NCBI GenBank assembly: GCA_037039925.1
Contig: JAXRKP010000181.1
Span: 133,501 to 197,500, forward strand
Source of the DNA: Doris montereyensis
Taxonomy: Eukaryota; Mollusca; Gastropoda; Nudibranchia; Dorididae
Length of the DNA: 64,000 nucleotides
Direction of reading: 5' to 3'
Part shown: positions 47,975 to 61,578 of the stretch, in pieces
How positions within the stretch are numbered: the stretch's first letter is position 1
Layout of the letters: the number at the start of each line of letters is the position of its first letter
The notes under the pieces: model-generated
What the model saw: only the letters and a program-made list of their open reading frames with translations
What the model was told of the DNA's origin: nothing
The model's database searches: none
Made by a program: the position numbers and the translations under genes

Positions 47975-50205
47975 GTCAGGAAAATTAGAGGATTCATACT
48001 CGATCATAGTAATGTTGAGTGGACATAGGTATATGGTATACTGACTTTCTTTGGCATGAGCTTCAAAGTGTGCTAACGTTGGCTCGGATGTGGGGAAAGG
48101 GGAGGGAGGGTGGATGGTTCAGGGTCAGGGATGGTGATAGTGTGTGCCCGACTATGGTAGTCCTTCACAGATTTTTGTGTTGTAACTAAAATTATTTTGA
48201 CACTAATTACAGTGGAACCTTTCTAATTAGGAACTCTCGGTGGATTGTAAAATTGTCTCGATTAGCCTAGTTTTCCAATTTCCCAGGGATCTAGGGATTT
48301 TGTTTGTTCCTCAACGCTTTGTAGTACCCAAGCCCTTCTCTGAGTGGCATTCATCAGTGATGTCATGTACACAGTGAGCTTCGTTGGATACAGAATTAAA
48401 CAATCAAGTAGCCACATGACCAGTTGATTTTAATAAAGATGTCATTCATCAGTGATGTCACACACAGTCGAACTTTGTTGGATGGTAGATAGATAAGACA
48501 CGTAATCAAGAATGCATGGTGGATCGCTGAATCTCCTCGTGTGTCCACCCTTGTGATTGACAGGTTAAGCAGGCAATGAAAGACTATGACAGTGCATGGG
48601 TCTGCTTTCTAAGCGCTGCCCCATGCCAACACCGTACTGTATTGCTAGGTGGATGAGCAATTCTGGCTTGATGCCTGATGTCACACCTTCTGGGTGTCTG
48701 GCTTATTTATGGTCGTTGTGAATCGGCATTTGCCACATCGGGTACATAACATGTAATGTTATAACATACATATATATGTGTAGCACAAATGCAGGTGTGT
48801 GTAACAATTGATGTTTGCGTACGGAAATCAAATTTGGATATAATAACAAGTGCTTGTTGGAATAAATAATTTATGGTGGAAAAGATGATAATCAATGCAA
48901 GCCCACGAAAAATTGTCCCGATTAGCCGTGGACTTTTCCCCTTTAGAGATAAAATATATTATCTAGAAAAAATTCGGTGTCCTGTCATTTTTTCCTGATT
49001 GGCCGGGTTTCCTGATTAAAGAGGTTCCACTGTATTAGATTGTACATAGAATATTATAAGAATTTAACTCTAAATTTTGCCTTTAAACGCAATCCACTGG
49101 TAATAATTCATGTAATAAATCTACACAAAACTAGTTGGCCTAAATCATTGTCTAGATCTTAATTCTGCTGTGAAATTGTATAAATATGAGGTGAGCCTGG
49201 ACTAGCAACAGATGTGAGCCATTTCAGTCACTAAGTGGGCTACAGCTCAGGTACAACAGGAGATTTATAATATTATACCTAGCATAAAAATCGTTGTTTT
49301 TAATATTGCTAAGTCTTCTGCTTTATCATATAACCTGGAGGTTCCAAACAACTTTAAGATCTGAAGCAAGCTCACAGCCAGCTTTCATCTGTGCATAGAC
49401 TGATTCCTCTAGCTGTGAAAAAAAAAATTAAAATCTCAGACACGGAACTGTGCTTCAAACATTTATTTTTATGATTGATTCTTTTTTACCCTGTACAAAG
49501 TTATAAAGGAAAATGTGTGAAAATATCTGTCTCATGAAGTTTATTATGTAATGCATTTAATCAAAATTTCATTGTTTCTAATCGTGACCTGTGTATTGTT
49601 TTCTTTTTAAGATGTAGACAACCAGGAAGGTTATAATGGGAATGAATTAAAGCCAACCAAAGATTACTGGTATGATCCAGATGGTGAAAATGAGAATGGT
49701 AAGCCCTTGGATTAATGTTTGATGTGTATCTGTTCATCATCTGAATTTTCACCCACAACAAGTTATTAACAAAGAAATCTGATCCACTGCATTCTGTGTT
49801 CATGTTTCATGGCTGTTTCCCAATGGCTGGCACTTAGGACTTTTATGAAAAGTGACAACAAAGCTCTGATAGCTGTGAAGATTTTTTTACAAATGCCTTT
49901 CGTCTTCACATCAGAGAGTGATATTAATGTGGTTTTCCGAGTCAGGAAACCAATGATCATTGAGTTGAGATTTAAGCAAGCAGTTTGGAGGGTGTGCACG
50001 AAATGAGAGAGAACATATAATTATTTGTTTCAGGTGATGAATTATTTTTTTTATTAATCTGTTTACATTCCATTAAACTGATTAAGTACTTATAATGGGG
50101 AACAGAAAACATGCTTTTGCAACCATTCATTTGTGTTTCGAATAAAAAATCAAATTTAAAAAAAGTGTGAAAGTATAATGATATATATGAAGAAGAAGAA
50201 GGAGA

Positions 50206-50285
<80 letters not shown>

Positions 50286-50311
50286 AGGGAGGAGGGAGGG
50301 AGGGAGGGAGG

Positions 50312-50369
<58 letters not shown>

Positions 50370-53096
50370 AGGGAGAGGGAGACAGAGAGAGTTAGTTAGT
50401 TAGTTTTGTGGTCTTGAGTAAATCAAGAGAGAACAAGAGGTGGAGACAAATTATCATTCTGCAGATCAAGAAAGAAGATCAATTATTTCTAGGAGATCTT
50501 AGTACACTGCTGGTATGCAAAGTATAGAACAGGAGTAGGAGTACCCATTGCAAGTCTGGAAGTTGTGCTGTACTTTTATTTTCTCATAAAAGTTAATTTC
50601 AGTATAATATTCAATACCGTAGACGCTGAATAAACTCACGTCTGTTGGTGCTGGAAAAAGCTTGCTTTTATGTATACCGTGTGTTTATGACAACGCTTTT
50701 ATTTTATAGTAAAAATTTGGTCAGCAGATGTAGGCGTGCGTTTATGCAGAGTGTGCTTTTATCCAGCGACTAGTGTATAATAAACAGACACGTATAAAGT
50801 GGCATGACCATATGTTCATAATCACCCTATGATATCATTAGTGTTCTTTAAACAATTAACTACAAAATGACGTCACAACAACTGTTCACAAAATTAAATG
50901 TGTCCTCGCAGAACAAGCTTTAGAGCAGCAAATATGTGTGTGTGCAGTTAAGTTTACTTATGTGTTATAGCACAATGAGAAAACCCAATTTTTTTGGTAA
51001 AGAATTATCCCACTTAAGATGGTTTGTCTAGTGAACGTCAAAGATCATTTTGGTGCAAAAAAACCCCAGACAACACAAAAATTGGGAAATTTTGTAGTTA
51101 CAAGATTAGAAAAAGACATTCATGATACATTGTGTATGTCATTTTGTATAATTGTCAGTTTTCTACTTACTTATATCTCCATACATATTTTTTTAATGAA
51201 TATATCGGTAATTTTATATTGACAAAGGAGATAACAGAGAGAACATAAGCAGGAATAGGAAGATTATATTTTTAACTGCAGCATCACCGTGGTATCATTT
51301 AAAAAAAATTGTTCTTTTGAATTGATTGTCTTTTATGTAAATCATAAAAATCCATTAAAAAATTATTTGCTCCAATTCATTTGTACTTGTATACTTTGGC
51401 AGTAGATTATTGTGTTTTTAACAAAATCTGTTTTGTGTTCCCATAGATGAGCTGTGGGATGAGGAAGAAAACAAAAACATGGAATCATATGAAAAACCAG
51501 CCATGGTCTCTCATGCCTCTGTCGCTGTTGTAAAGGGTATTGAGGATAGTGATGGTGATGATGATACAAATGATGAAAATTATGAGTTTTGGGAGAAATT
51601 TCCGGACAATCATGAGCGTGAGTAAATCAAACTTAATAATTATTGTGAAAATGACATGTACATTTTGTTAATTGCAGCAGATTATTGAAGTTTTCACCAT
51701 TCAATTAATTTATTTATTTACAGAAAGTGCCATAATCAGGCATTTAACAAAAACTTAAGATGGGGGGGGGGTGGGGGTGTGTTCTGGGAATGCCATTTTT
51801 TTGCAGAAAATGGGACAAATCTAGTCTATCATACTAGTGGATAGAGCAGTTCATCCCCGTCAAAAAATCATAAAAACAAAAAATTAGCAATAAGACAAAA
51901 ATCCAACCTGATTAAACTTAGATATTGTATCAAATAAGGTGTGTGCCAACTTTAAAGAAATTTGTTGAAAAATGTAAAAGCCAATCAATATTGAACTTGA
52001 TGAAATTTTGGGGCAAAATCCAAGATGGTGTCCGTTTCCATGGCAACCGGGCGTCAGGAAAAAAAGACATATTTTGACTCAGCACACCATGTCCATTACA
52101 ACGATACATAAGTTAAATCGATAGGAACAAACGGGTACATTTTTACACCAGGAACCCCCCCCCCCAAAAACTTTTTACAAACTTTCTGTCACATTATCAT
52201 CTATACATAGAATATATATTAGAATATAATCGTTGTTATGTATTTATTCTGTCTTAAGCTGAAAATAAGGTTGAAGATGTGCAGGAATCAAATGAAGGAG
52301 CAGAGCAAGACGAAGATTTTGATGAAAAATTACTTGAAGGTGTAGTGGACGAAGCCTTGGCGAAAAAGAACAAGCCTCCCACAGCTCCCTCCAAGATGGT
52401 TCTCTTCTACACCTGGATGATTCTTGCTATTCTCATAATGGTGGTTGGTATTTCCACATATCAAGCTCGATGCAAAGGTTTTCACGTAAGTAAACCATGC
52501 TGCTGCATGGAAGAGGATTTCTGATTATGTTTTGTTTTTCGAAATGCCTTGTTTGTTTGTCATAATTCTCATCATAATTGTGTACAGTTATAGGGTAAAG
52601 ATTTGTTTTTCATTCTTTAGTTTTATCAACACAATGGAAGATTTGTATGAATTTTGTGAAAATGATTTCATTCTTTAAATGTTAATATAGTTCTTTTTGT
52701 TGTTGCTGTCATTGAAAGTCTAAAGTACTTAAATTATAAATGTCTCCTTGGTAATGAGTATTTGATTGATCTTGCTGTGGATTAATGTGAGTAACAATTT
52801 CTACTAGATATCTACTTTAAATTTATGTTGTTTCTTTTCCTCTCTCATGTTTATCTTGGTCATTTACCTGAGCTTCTTCTCTGACTGCGTGTGCATTGTT
52901 TTCCCATTTCGTAAGGAGGTGATAATTGTCACATGTAAAAATTGATCACAGTATTTTGTTGTGGTAAAAATTATTATACTGGTGATATCCTATTTTAATA
53001 AACAATTTGTTTTTATCTCCCCAGTTAAATGCTAATACTTTCCGTCATCAAACGAGAGAGGACCGTAAACGACTGGTTGACCATGAGTATACATAA
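47725..53096 (+). CDS. unrecognised single-pass membrane protein, 268 residues, 5 exons
   Basis: Exons 47725-47974, 49612-49698, 51447-51617, 52259-52485, 53025-53096; all GT/AG, phases agree, no frame break. An N-terminal signal peptide is clear (basic MERRQSG, then LQYILVFIVYLISSLTSLCDA). Residues about 84-212 are acidic, with aromatic motifs (DYWYDPDGE, ENYEFWEKFPDN) and no NxS/T site that I can see. One membrane helix at about 217-236 (VLFYTWMILAILIMVVGIST). The 32-residue tail is basic and ends NTFRHQTREDRKRLVDHEYT. A type I membrane protein of the secretory route is inferred. The acidic-lumen design recalls KCT2 and TGN38 proteins, but I see no diagnostic motif. The tail and splice structure suggest a real conserved gene. 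Confidence 0.78.
48210..49032. mobile_element. pogo/Tigger-like element (CAGTGGAA termini), copy 2
   Basis: Left CAGTGGAACCTTTCTAATTA, right (inverted) CAGTGGAACCTCTTTAATCA, both flanked by TA. Reverse orientation relative to 36595-37349. Lies in the first intron of the membrane-protein gene. Confidence 0.85.
49612..49698 (+). CDS. membrane-protein exon 2
   Basis: Acceptor TTTTTAAG, donor AATG|gtaagc, phase 1 to 1. Reads DVDNQEGYNGNELKPTKDYW then YDPDGENEN. Confidence 0.75.
50209..50393 (+). repeat. (GA)n microsatellite with GGGA blocks
   Basis: Two GA runs separated by GGGAGGAGG units; in the second intron of the membrane-protein gene. Confidence 0.97.
50617..50775. mobile_element. 159-bp MITE sharing ends with 9671-10715
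   Basis: Left CCGTAGACGCTGAATAAAC, right (inverted) CACTAGTCGCTGGATAAAAG, TA on both sides. Internal GGCGTGCGTTTATGC also matches the larger element. Confidence 0.8.
51447..51617 (+). CDS. membrane-protein exon 3 (acidic)
   Basis: Acceptor CCCATAG, donor GAGC|gtgagt. Reads DELWDEEENKNMESYEKPAM, then a GDDDT run and ENYEFWEKFPDNHE. Confidence 0.78.
52259..52485 (+). CDS. membrane-protein exon 4 (membrane helix)
   Basis: Acceptor GTCTTAAG, donor CAC|gtaagt. Reads PENKVEDVQESNEGAEQDED, KLLEGVVDEALAKKNKPPTA, then the helix and STYQARCKGFH. Confidence 0.8.
53025..53096 (+). CDS. membrane-protein exon 5 (cytosolic tail)
   Basis: Acceptor TCTCCCCAG, 23 codons plus TAA: LNANTFRHQTREDRKRLVDH then EYT. 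Confidence 0.8.
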   Translation, partial: LNANTFRHQTREDRKRLVDHEYT

Positions 53097-54944
53097 TTCT
53101 GACGTATGCAGGGAATTTTCAGTATTGATTTAAGTCTTGCTTTATATTAATTAGATTCAATAAGTACACCAATGTTGTGGGTATTGAATTAATGTGCATT
53201 CTTTGAGAGTATTGCTTCTCCGATCGCTGATATTCAATGTAAAAATCCCATACACGACATATGCTATAGACATCATATTATCAAATATTCACTTGTTAAA
53301 AGGGTCCATTGTATTGAAATACTCCTTTTCAGTTCTATAAGCTCAGATCACCCTTTTAATTACATCACAATCATATTCTTTATGTGAAATTTCTGTGATT
53401 TTTTCTTTTATCTTTGAAAAATCAAGAATCTCATGTTTTTCATATCCTGATGTATTGCCTTATAACCAGTGATATTCTTTACCCCTATCTGGTTTAGCAA
53501 AAGGAGCGTGTAAGGTTTTATTATGGATTGAGAAATACTCCAAATCTCAAAGACTTGATTGACTGATGGAAATGAAACAGAAGCCGTGTGTAAGATTTCA
53601 AAGCATAAGAGATTATTGAAGTTTTGAGAGCGCAATGCAAATGTTTGTTGCAAGAAATTTTGCAGTTAATCGGATGATAGTTGTGTTTGAGGAAACGTGA
53701 CACAGAAAGCGTCTTTCATACTTCTGTTATCAATCAGCACTTCTTCTTTAGAAGGTGGTGTGTTTTTTTTTATGGAAAATGCATATTGTTTCAGTTAAAT
53801 TAAAATGTATGTGACTGCTATAATCATATGTGTTTTGCATCACTGAGTTTCTAGAGGTTCGAATGGTTCATTAATTTCAAGAATGGAAAAGTAATTTTCT
53901 TATTACTGCTAAATGTACTTTTTCCTCTCCTCTCATTTAAAAAAAATTGTCTTTGATTCCTATACTAATGTGTCTTTCATTTTTTCAAATTTCTTATGAA
54001 ACAAAAGTGTATCAGGAATGTTGTTTGAGACTGAAAACTTTTGAATCCATTTTAACTGTTTTGCATATATTATGGAGTAACAGTGTACTGCATAAATCTG
54101 TCTGACTGAAAGGAATTTGTAGTGAAGTGTAATTTGAATTTTTCATTGTCTTGATTATAAGGGACATGACTTACAGTATTTTCTTGTCTGTGATATTTCA
54201 GTTTAACCCTATGAATTCATGCTGAGTAAAAAAATTAAATAGTAAAGTGTAGAACAAATTGTAGAACAGGAAATAGAGTAATTGTTTTTGTTTTGTTGTT
54301 GTTTCTTTTTAAGTTAATGGGACTGACTTAGAAATCAATAATTAAAAGTGCATTAGCTCTATCATCTCAAGAATAGAGTAGAAAGCCTTTTTGCATTGTT
54401 TTTTGTTTTTTGTTGTTGTTTCTTTTAAGTTAATGGGACTGACTGGTGAAGAAAAATTTTGAAAAAGGTATTCAGCTGGGGGGTAATGAATTACATTAGG
54501 AGTATCTATCATCTCAGTAGAATACACTCGATGAAAATGAGAGGTACTCATTAATTTGTGAAAGATTTTGATTTCTTTAATGCTCTTCTGTGTACAAATA
54601 GTTTAAATGAAAAGAAAAAAAGGTTTGAATATTCAAGGAGCTTATACATATATATATGTGTATTTTTGTGAAGATATTTCCTACCATAAGATGCATAATT
54701 CTCTAATTGAATGTGCCAAAACAGAGTAATGATTTGTTTTTATTACTGCTCACCACTGAAATTTATTTAAAAATTTGAGTGATGTATATATATGTCTGAG
54801 AAAGGATTAACACTTTAATTACCATAGGCAATTTGACATGCCCACGTCATATATACCTTTGTGCACCATGATTCAAATTGTCCTGAAGGGTGTACGTATT
54901 TCATCGCTGATAAATCTATTTTGACACTGCTACATGTACATATA
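53097..54944 (+). other. probable start of long 3' UTR of membrane-protein gene
   Basis: T-rich, no open frame. No AATAAA in the first 1.9 kb, so the mRNA may run on to AATAAA at about 58373, 58624 or 59000. It contains a partial duplication at 54296-54330 / 54412-54446. Extent is inferred. Confidence 0.4.
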
Positions 54945-55761
54945 CAGGAGTAACGGTCTAAGAGCACGCCCCTTGGGAGATTGAAAAACTGTGTTGGTAG
55001 ATAGATCGTGGTAGTAAGGGGACAGTAAACATTAATGCACAAAGACAGGCTTTGACCCTGATTAAATCTCATTCTTACCCAACATGTCAACCATGCAATA
55101 AAGGTCTATCAGTTTAACAAGAGATGGCTAAGCCTGGCAGGGTGTGGACCTTTATAAAGTCTATGTATGACCATTCATTTCTATCTGAGAAGCATGCAAC
55201 AAATCAATGGCAATTTCCTCACTGGATAACTCCACGTTGATTGGACACACATCTTTGATTTGATTGACAGCGATTAACAACCTCAATTGTTGTTGTAACA
55301 TACATTAAGCAATGATGAATTTAGACCATTGTTTGTTTTGCTTTCCATCTAAGTATTGTGTATCCTGAAGCCGTGCTGTCTGGCAGGTAGAGTAAGATTA
55401 AGCTGTTAACGACCTATGCTAGACGATGACCATTGTTTAATGTTTGCTTGGCCAATGTGGATGAAATTGGCACCTTGCCGTCTGACAGGTAGACAGTGTT
55501 CGCTATCAGCACCTATTTATTACAACCAAGAAGCGTGGCTTGACACATCTTGTTTCATTGAAATGCCCTCAGATTTGTAATCTATGAAAAAAGACATCTG
55601 TCTTGACAACTTTGACATGTTAGGTGTCTGTTTAAAATTATGTTGTTAACTGGTCTAGGTGTGTTGTGGAGGAACCAATTTATACCAAAATCTGTTTCTG
55701 AGATAGCATGCTGCAGGCAGATTGTGGTATTAGGCGACATGTCCTTAGAACGATACTACTG
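54945..55761. mobile_element. TIR DNA transposon family (CAGTAGTACGGTCTAAG), copy 2
   Basis: Left CAGGAGTAACGGTCTAAGAG, right (inverted) CAGTAGTATCGTTCTAAGG. Aligns in reverse with 14619-15444. The left flank is TA; the right flank reads TG. Confidence 0.75.
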
Positions 55762-56857
55762 TGTTACAACTATATTTGTATATTGAATATAAAAGCTTTC
55801 TCGAAATGGCTGTGTCCTGTTCCAAGCAATTTTGAGGATAGTGTCGATATTTTCAATTTTTTTGCAATTAAAAAAAAAAGCTTTATGTACAAATGTAAAA
55901 GTAATGAATGAGAATGGGATGGAAGAGTAATAGGATTGATTCAGATTAAAATATTTACGAGTTTGAAAGCTAAAACATTATTCTTAAGTTTCAAAATAAT
56001 ATGCATGCCACTTATGCATGCTCCCCCACCCTTCCTTTCAAAGAAATATTAGTTGTTGAACATTGTTTCACTGACTGATGTTATTTTTCAAACCTGACAT
56101 ATTTAAAATTAGAAACTGAAGGACAGGTTTTTAATAAGTAAAAGTTGAGCCATCAACCTTTTTGCATTGCCATAATTGAAAACTTTAAAAAACACCCAAC
56201 TAAGACTAGTAAGACTCATATCTTTGCCCAACTTCATAAATTAAATCTTAAAATGTATATTGTGCTGTTAATCAGTTTTGCAAGAATGCAGTTTGTAACA
56301 AAATATGAGATGGAAACAAAAATAGACTAGGTAACAGTTTGGAAAAAGTTTAAAGGGAATTGTAATCAAAGGAAATAGTGAATCATGAATCATGATGTTC
56401 TCTTTTATTTTATTTTTCGAAAAATTTCAAAATATATTTTTGGTGCTACCCATTTTAACATGTTATCTTTCTCAAAGTATTTGGTGATGTATAACGTTTT
56501 TTTGTTGTCCATTGATTAATTAAGAGCTTGATATTTCTGATATTAGTGTGAACCCGTTTGTCAATTCAGACTTTTAGAGCAAAATGCTCATAACAAGAAT
56601 GCCTATAACATGGACCTGAGTAAAATAGGCAAACTGGCTGTGTCCCTTTTCATACTACATGTATATTTATTGACAATAAAAAATATGTTATAGGTTTTAC
56701 GATGAGTGGCTCTACCATAACAGGGGTACAGTGAATGATCATGGCCAGTAGAGTATCGTGTTTTTGTGTCCAGTAAGCCTGCCCTACACGCTCCAATTTA
56801 CTAGATTTCACTTTCTGCCCATCATTATCAGTATTACTATTATCTCTGGCAAACATA
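55762..56857. other. AT-rich, no gene seen
   Basis: No exon or repeat recognised; may belong to the long 3' UTR. Confidence 0.4.
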
Positions 56858-57460
56858 TAGTCACGTCTCGATAGCCCAGACTTTCATAATCCGGGTGTCT
56901 CGATAATCGAAACAGATGAGTTTTTTGCATCTGATAATCCGGAAATTCAGGATTCGGATCCATATACCTCATTTTGGAACAAGTTACCACAATATAGAGA
57001 GTTTATGCTTTGATAAACTGAACACACAGTTGTTTGAAATAGTCTGACTAGTCCGCTGACAGCGTTCAAAGCTGCCCAACTCGACTTCGACTATACAGTT
57101 TAGCAGTTTTCTGTCTGTCTGTCTATCTCTTTTTTTCTCTCTCTCTCTCTTTCTTTATCTCTCCTTCTTTTTTTGGTCTGGTGTAAATTGTATGTAAGCG
57201 AGAAACCTGAGGCACAAGTCAGAGAGAGAGAGCACAAAGGAGGGAGAGAGAGAAAGAGAGAGAGTGAATGTGCGTGTTCTGGCATCGTGATGCTATGTGC
57301 CCCGTAAAAATGCATCAGGCATGCATTACTGCAAGTTCTGAGGCCTTTCCCTGATTCACAATGTGTCACTTTGATTGGCGATTTGATATTTCGGTGTCTT
57401 GATAATCTAAACAAATTGCTCGGAAACTGAGGTGTTCAGATTATGGAGACGTGCCCGTAG
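56858..57460. mobile_element. pogo/Tigger-like TIR element (CACGTCTC family)
   Basis: Left TAGTCACGTCTCGATAGCCC with TCTCGATAATCGAAAC inside; right (inverted) CTACGGGCACGTCTCCATAA. Holds a short CT/GA-rich part at 57113-57265. Non-coding. Confidence 0.65.
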
Positions 57461-59781
57461 GTGTTTACAAATTTCACATTTAAACTTTAAGAGTTTTTTT
57501 TTCTTCATTATTTCTGTTACAACATGAATCAGGGTATTGGGCATAGATCTGGGTGAAGCAGTGCTTTCATAGGGTTTCTATTGTATTATTTTGCTATGGG
57601 ACAGAATCAATGAATCTCCGTAATCAATGAGTTACAATCATGAATGAGTTACAATCACCAGTTTTAATGACAATGATTAGTATAATAGTAGTCACACACC
57701 TTAAAAGTTGTAAGTCACTTTTTAGTTCATTTGCAATTATTTTTTTTTGATGTCTAGTTATGTTAATTGCTGTTTTGTAGAGATATAAAGAACAATTTTA
57801 TGTGTATTAAGAGGAAGCTATCCGAGAAATGTAGTCACCAGTAGATACAGAATTTAATTCGGATGGAAGTCAGTTATGGTATTTGACTTCCATAATCATT
57901 TAGGCCAAATATGACTGGCTTCCATTGTTTATCACAGTTTAGTGTTAAATTGTATGTAAAATTAAGGATGTGTAATGGTGAACAAGATTTTCTTTATTCG
58001 TAATTATACAGTAAATTTGTTCTATTTTTGTATCACCTTTTTCAACTGGTCTCAAGGAAAAAGCCTGCCATGTTTATTTTTTCTGTCTTTATAAGGAAAT
58101 TTCATCGTTGCTGTTTGAAGTTCCTGTGCTCAAATATTCGTCTGTCCAGCCGTTTTTAAAGATTGTTATTTTATTTTTCACCAACAATTTTAATTCTTTG
58201 AAAAAGCAAAATCATTGCTGATTTGTTGCAGATATTGCTTTTATTTTTATAATTTGGGTTTCTTATTTTTTCTCATGAGTACACAAAGGCCAAGCTCTGA
58301 GGGATATTTTAGTCTTATCTGTGTATTTCAATAGCTTTAATGGTGATGGTGATGATGATAGCAATAAGGATAAATAAAAACAACAAAACCCAACTCTATA
58401 GACTGAAGTACCATTTTTTGTTTAATGCCTGTGTGAGGTTTGTTAATCCATATATTTAGACAGGAAGATAAAGACACAAAGAGATGAAATATTAATGTTA
58501 TGTTCTAGCTGTCTGATGAAAATATGAAGTAGTGTTGAGATACATTTCAAATTGCTTTTTCTAGAGAAGTGGTCTTCTTAGGTATTGATAAAGGATTTTC
58601 TCCATGAATTTTGCCTGATGTCAATAAATGTATGATTGTATGCTATTTAATTATTTGCCTCTAGTGGTAAGTGAAAATATCATTGTGCCTCATAACGTTT
58701 GCATTTGAAGTTTATTATGGTTTGTATATAATGTCATAATTGTATATCATGATGGATTTTGTGTGCATTAAGTTTAATACTAATAAAACTGAGCCTTATC
58801 TGTTGAAATCTTATCAAGATATAATGCAATTATTTGTTGTGATTGTATATATTTATTTGTTCTATAATGCATTCAATTCATTAATCTGCTTTGTTTGATA
58901 TAATTATCCATGGGCTGTTTTTTTATTTTTGTTGTTTTCTTTATAATAAGTGGGATGCCAGCATTAGGAATTTACAATACTGTTGATTTCGTTGTACTCA
59001 ATAAACATCGAAATTTGCTTCACTCATAAGACTTTGTCATATTTTAGTACTTGAATACTTTTGGCTTTCAAATGAATGCAGTACAAATGTATATGATTGA
59101 ATCCTGAATCCTTCCATTTTCTTTCTCCTGGTCGAATTGTAATTGAAGATATACCATGCCTTCCTGCTTGTCTTTTATGTATCGGGCCAAGTTTTATGAT
59201 ACATTTGTGTCAGCAGAAAACACCCTGCAACATTTGAAACATTTGAAAAGAAGCTTACCTCAATAGCAATAAGATCTTGAATTAGTATTCACTTAATTTG
59301 ATAGTGACATTTCGTTTGAGTTATACATATATATATGTAAATATATATATTAAGTATGCTTTCAGACATAAATGTAAGAAACCACTAACGTAATACAAAT
59401 AAATAATATGTTAGTAACATTAACAAGTTCATAAAGCATAAATCTTTGCCTTTACAATATATTATACGTCTTATTTTATAAAGGATAGATTCTTGTTCCT
59501 TTACCACCTGGTCATGGGGATAAAGATTACCCTGATGTACCAAACACTATCAAATATATTCATACAATCACAGCCGGTCACAAAATTTGGCCCCCAGTGT
59601 AAAACTACGAATTGAGTTTTTGGACTTTGCATTGGTCGTATAACTTGTGTATCAAGAAAACTGCAAATGTTGTTGTTCTAGTTAACATAAAAAAAGACAA
59701 CTCATATTCTGAGGATGGGCAGTCGGAAGAGCTACTGGTAGGTTTGACTTCTTTCCTTTCAGTATTTCACATATCTTTCAT
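57461..59781. other. AT-rich stretch, possible 3' UTR end, no gene
   Basis: AATAAA at about 58373, 58624 and 59000 on the plus strand. Nothing else recognised. Confidence 0.4.
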
Positions 59782-59851
59782 CTTGGTGTTTCCTCTGAAT
59801 TCACCCTGAGATCATCACATATGGTGGATGGGGTAAATTTCAATGAAACCG
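59782..59851 (-). repeat. short hairpin repeat, copy 3 of 3
   Basis: Minus strand reads GGTTTCATTGAAATTTACCC, CATCCACCATATGTGATGAT and CTCAGGGTGAATTCAGAGG. Best match to the 17753 copy. Confidence 0.7.
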
Positions 59852-61270
59852 AACAAACAATATTCTGAGGTTGGCAGGTCTAGGTACACAAAGTGAACTG
59901 GTAAGCCTATGCTGGTACAGACAAAGCCTTATACTTTTTCTTTATACTTGTTGCTGTTGTGCATGTACAAGTTTGAAGGGCTATGTAGCAAAATTCATGT
60001 TTTGCTCAAACTAAAAACATCAAAAGAATAACCGAAAGGAGTTCTGTGATTGTTGTGTTTGTGGCATACTTGCAAGTAACAAGCTATGGTAAAAAGAAAT
60101 TATCAGAAGGAGAATGTATGCTGTTTGTATGTAGAAGAAAGTCTTTGAGATTGTATTTTATTTTTTCATACAGATGCCGCATTGCATTTCAAATTTGTCA
60201 AGACATTTTCTAGGAAATATAATGGCATAGAACTCAAAGAGGTTCGATTAACATGTGCCCAATCTGAAGAAGACAAATCAAATATTTATAAGGAAAAGCA
60301 TAACAAAATTTAGTTTTGAGCTGCAACTACATTGATTTGGAGTTACTGAGGAAAAAATTAACGTTCTGTAAAGGTACATACTAGATCATCTATCATAACA
60401 AAAAAAAATAAAACCACGCAAAAAATCTGAAAAAAAAGTTTTCTATTTGCTGAAAACTTGTATGCTGTATATTAATTAGTTTTTTAAAGGCTTTAAAAGA
60501 GTTTTTATGAACCCAAATAATCAAAAGAAACATTTTCTTGTGAGGTAATGTGATGTGATTTATAGAGCTAATACTGTAATATATCTATAATGTGTTTTTA
60601 ATTAAGATTGAAAACAAGTAAAACAGTTAAAATTGTATTGGGTAAAAAATGAAAACTGAGTGACAATAAAAGAACTCAAAAAGCAGTAAGAAAGACTAAG
60701 AGTTGTCAACAAAAATATTTTCTCCTTTTTAATTTCTTCATCATGAATCAAAACTACATAAACCTCATACTCATAGTGTATCAATAATATTTATAGTAAA
60801 CATATTTATAGTCAAGTCTATTTATCTCTTACATGACAAAGAAAAGAAATCTGTACAAAGAAAAGAAAGCATTCTTATGTAATTGAGTAAGCAATGACTC
60901 ATAGAGTAAAACAAATTATAACCAGTTTAATAAAAACTTAATATGTTGCATAACCTTCTTTTAAACAAATTTAAGTTGAATAATTTTATCTACCAATCTT
61001 GCAGCCGTTGTGTTGAATAAGTTTTATCCTATCAATCTTGCAGTCATTGTGTAAAGAAAGTAAGAAAGTTTCAATAATTTTGAGGACACCAAATATTTAT
61101 CAGGAGGCCTTCATAGCAAATGAAACATATTACTAGAGTGTCTCATCATATAAAGAAGAAATTACAAAATGTCTTTTAATTCAAATCACAGCGTTGTTGA
61201 TTGTTGACCGATTCCTATTTCTCAAAGAATGTTTTAAAAAAACTGAATCTACAAAAACAATAAGAAAAAA
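59852..61270. other. AT-rich interval between convergent genes
   Basis: No exon or structured repeat seen. Probably contains the CFAP299 3' UTR (minus strand). Confidence 0.4.
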
Positions 61271-61369
61271 TTATGTTTTCCTCCGGTTAATGTGATCATA
61301 GATGACGACTTGAATGTACCTGTTGGTTGTGATAACATGCCTCTCTGAATTATCTCCAGGATTTGGTGC
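61271..61369 (-). CDS. CFAP299: CFAP299 terminal exon
   Basis: Acceptor [28 protein letters not shown] then [12 protein letters not shown] and TAA, matching the human C terminus. Confidence 0.96.
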   Translation of the reverse strand, partial: APNPGDNSERHVITTNRYIQVVIYDHINRRKT

Positions 61370-61522
61370 CTATTGTGGAAATAAATGTGAAAAGAAAATG
61401 CAAAACTGAAAGTTGCCATATGTTAGCCAATATTACGCACACATTGTATATTCATAAACATATTTTAGCTGCTGAAAAAATATGTCCCTTAGATGGGCAA
61501 AAAGTAAAGTGTGATGAATTAG

Positions 61523-61578
<56 letters not shown>

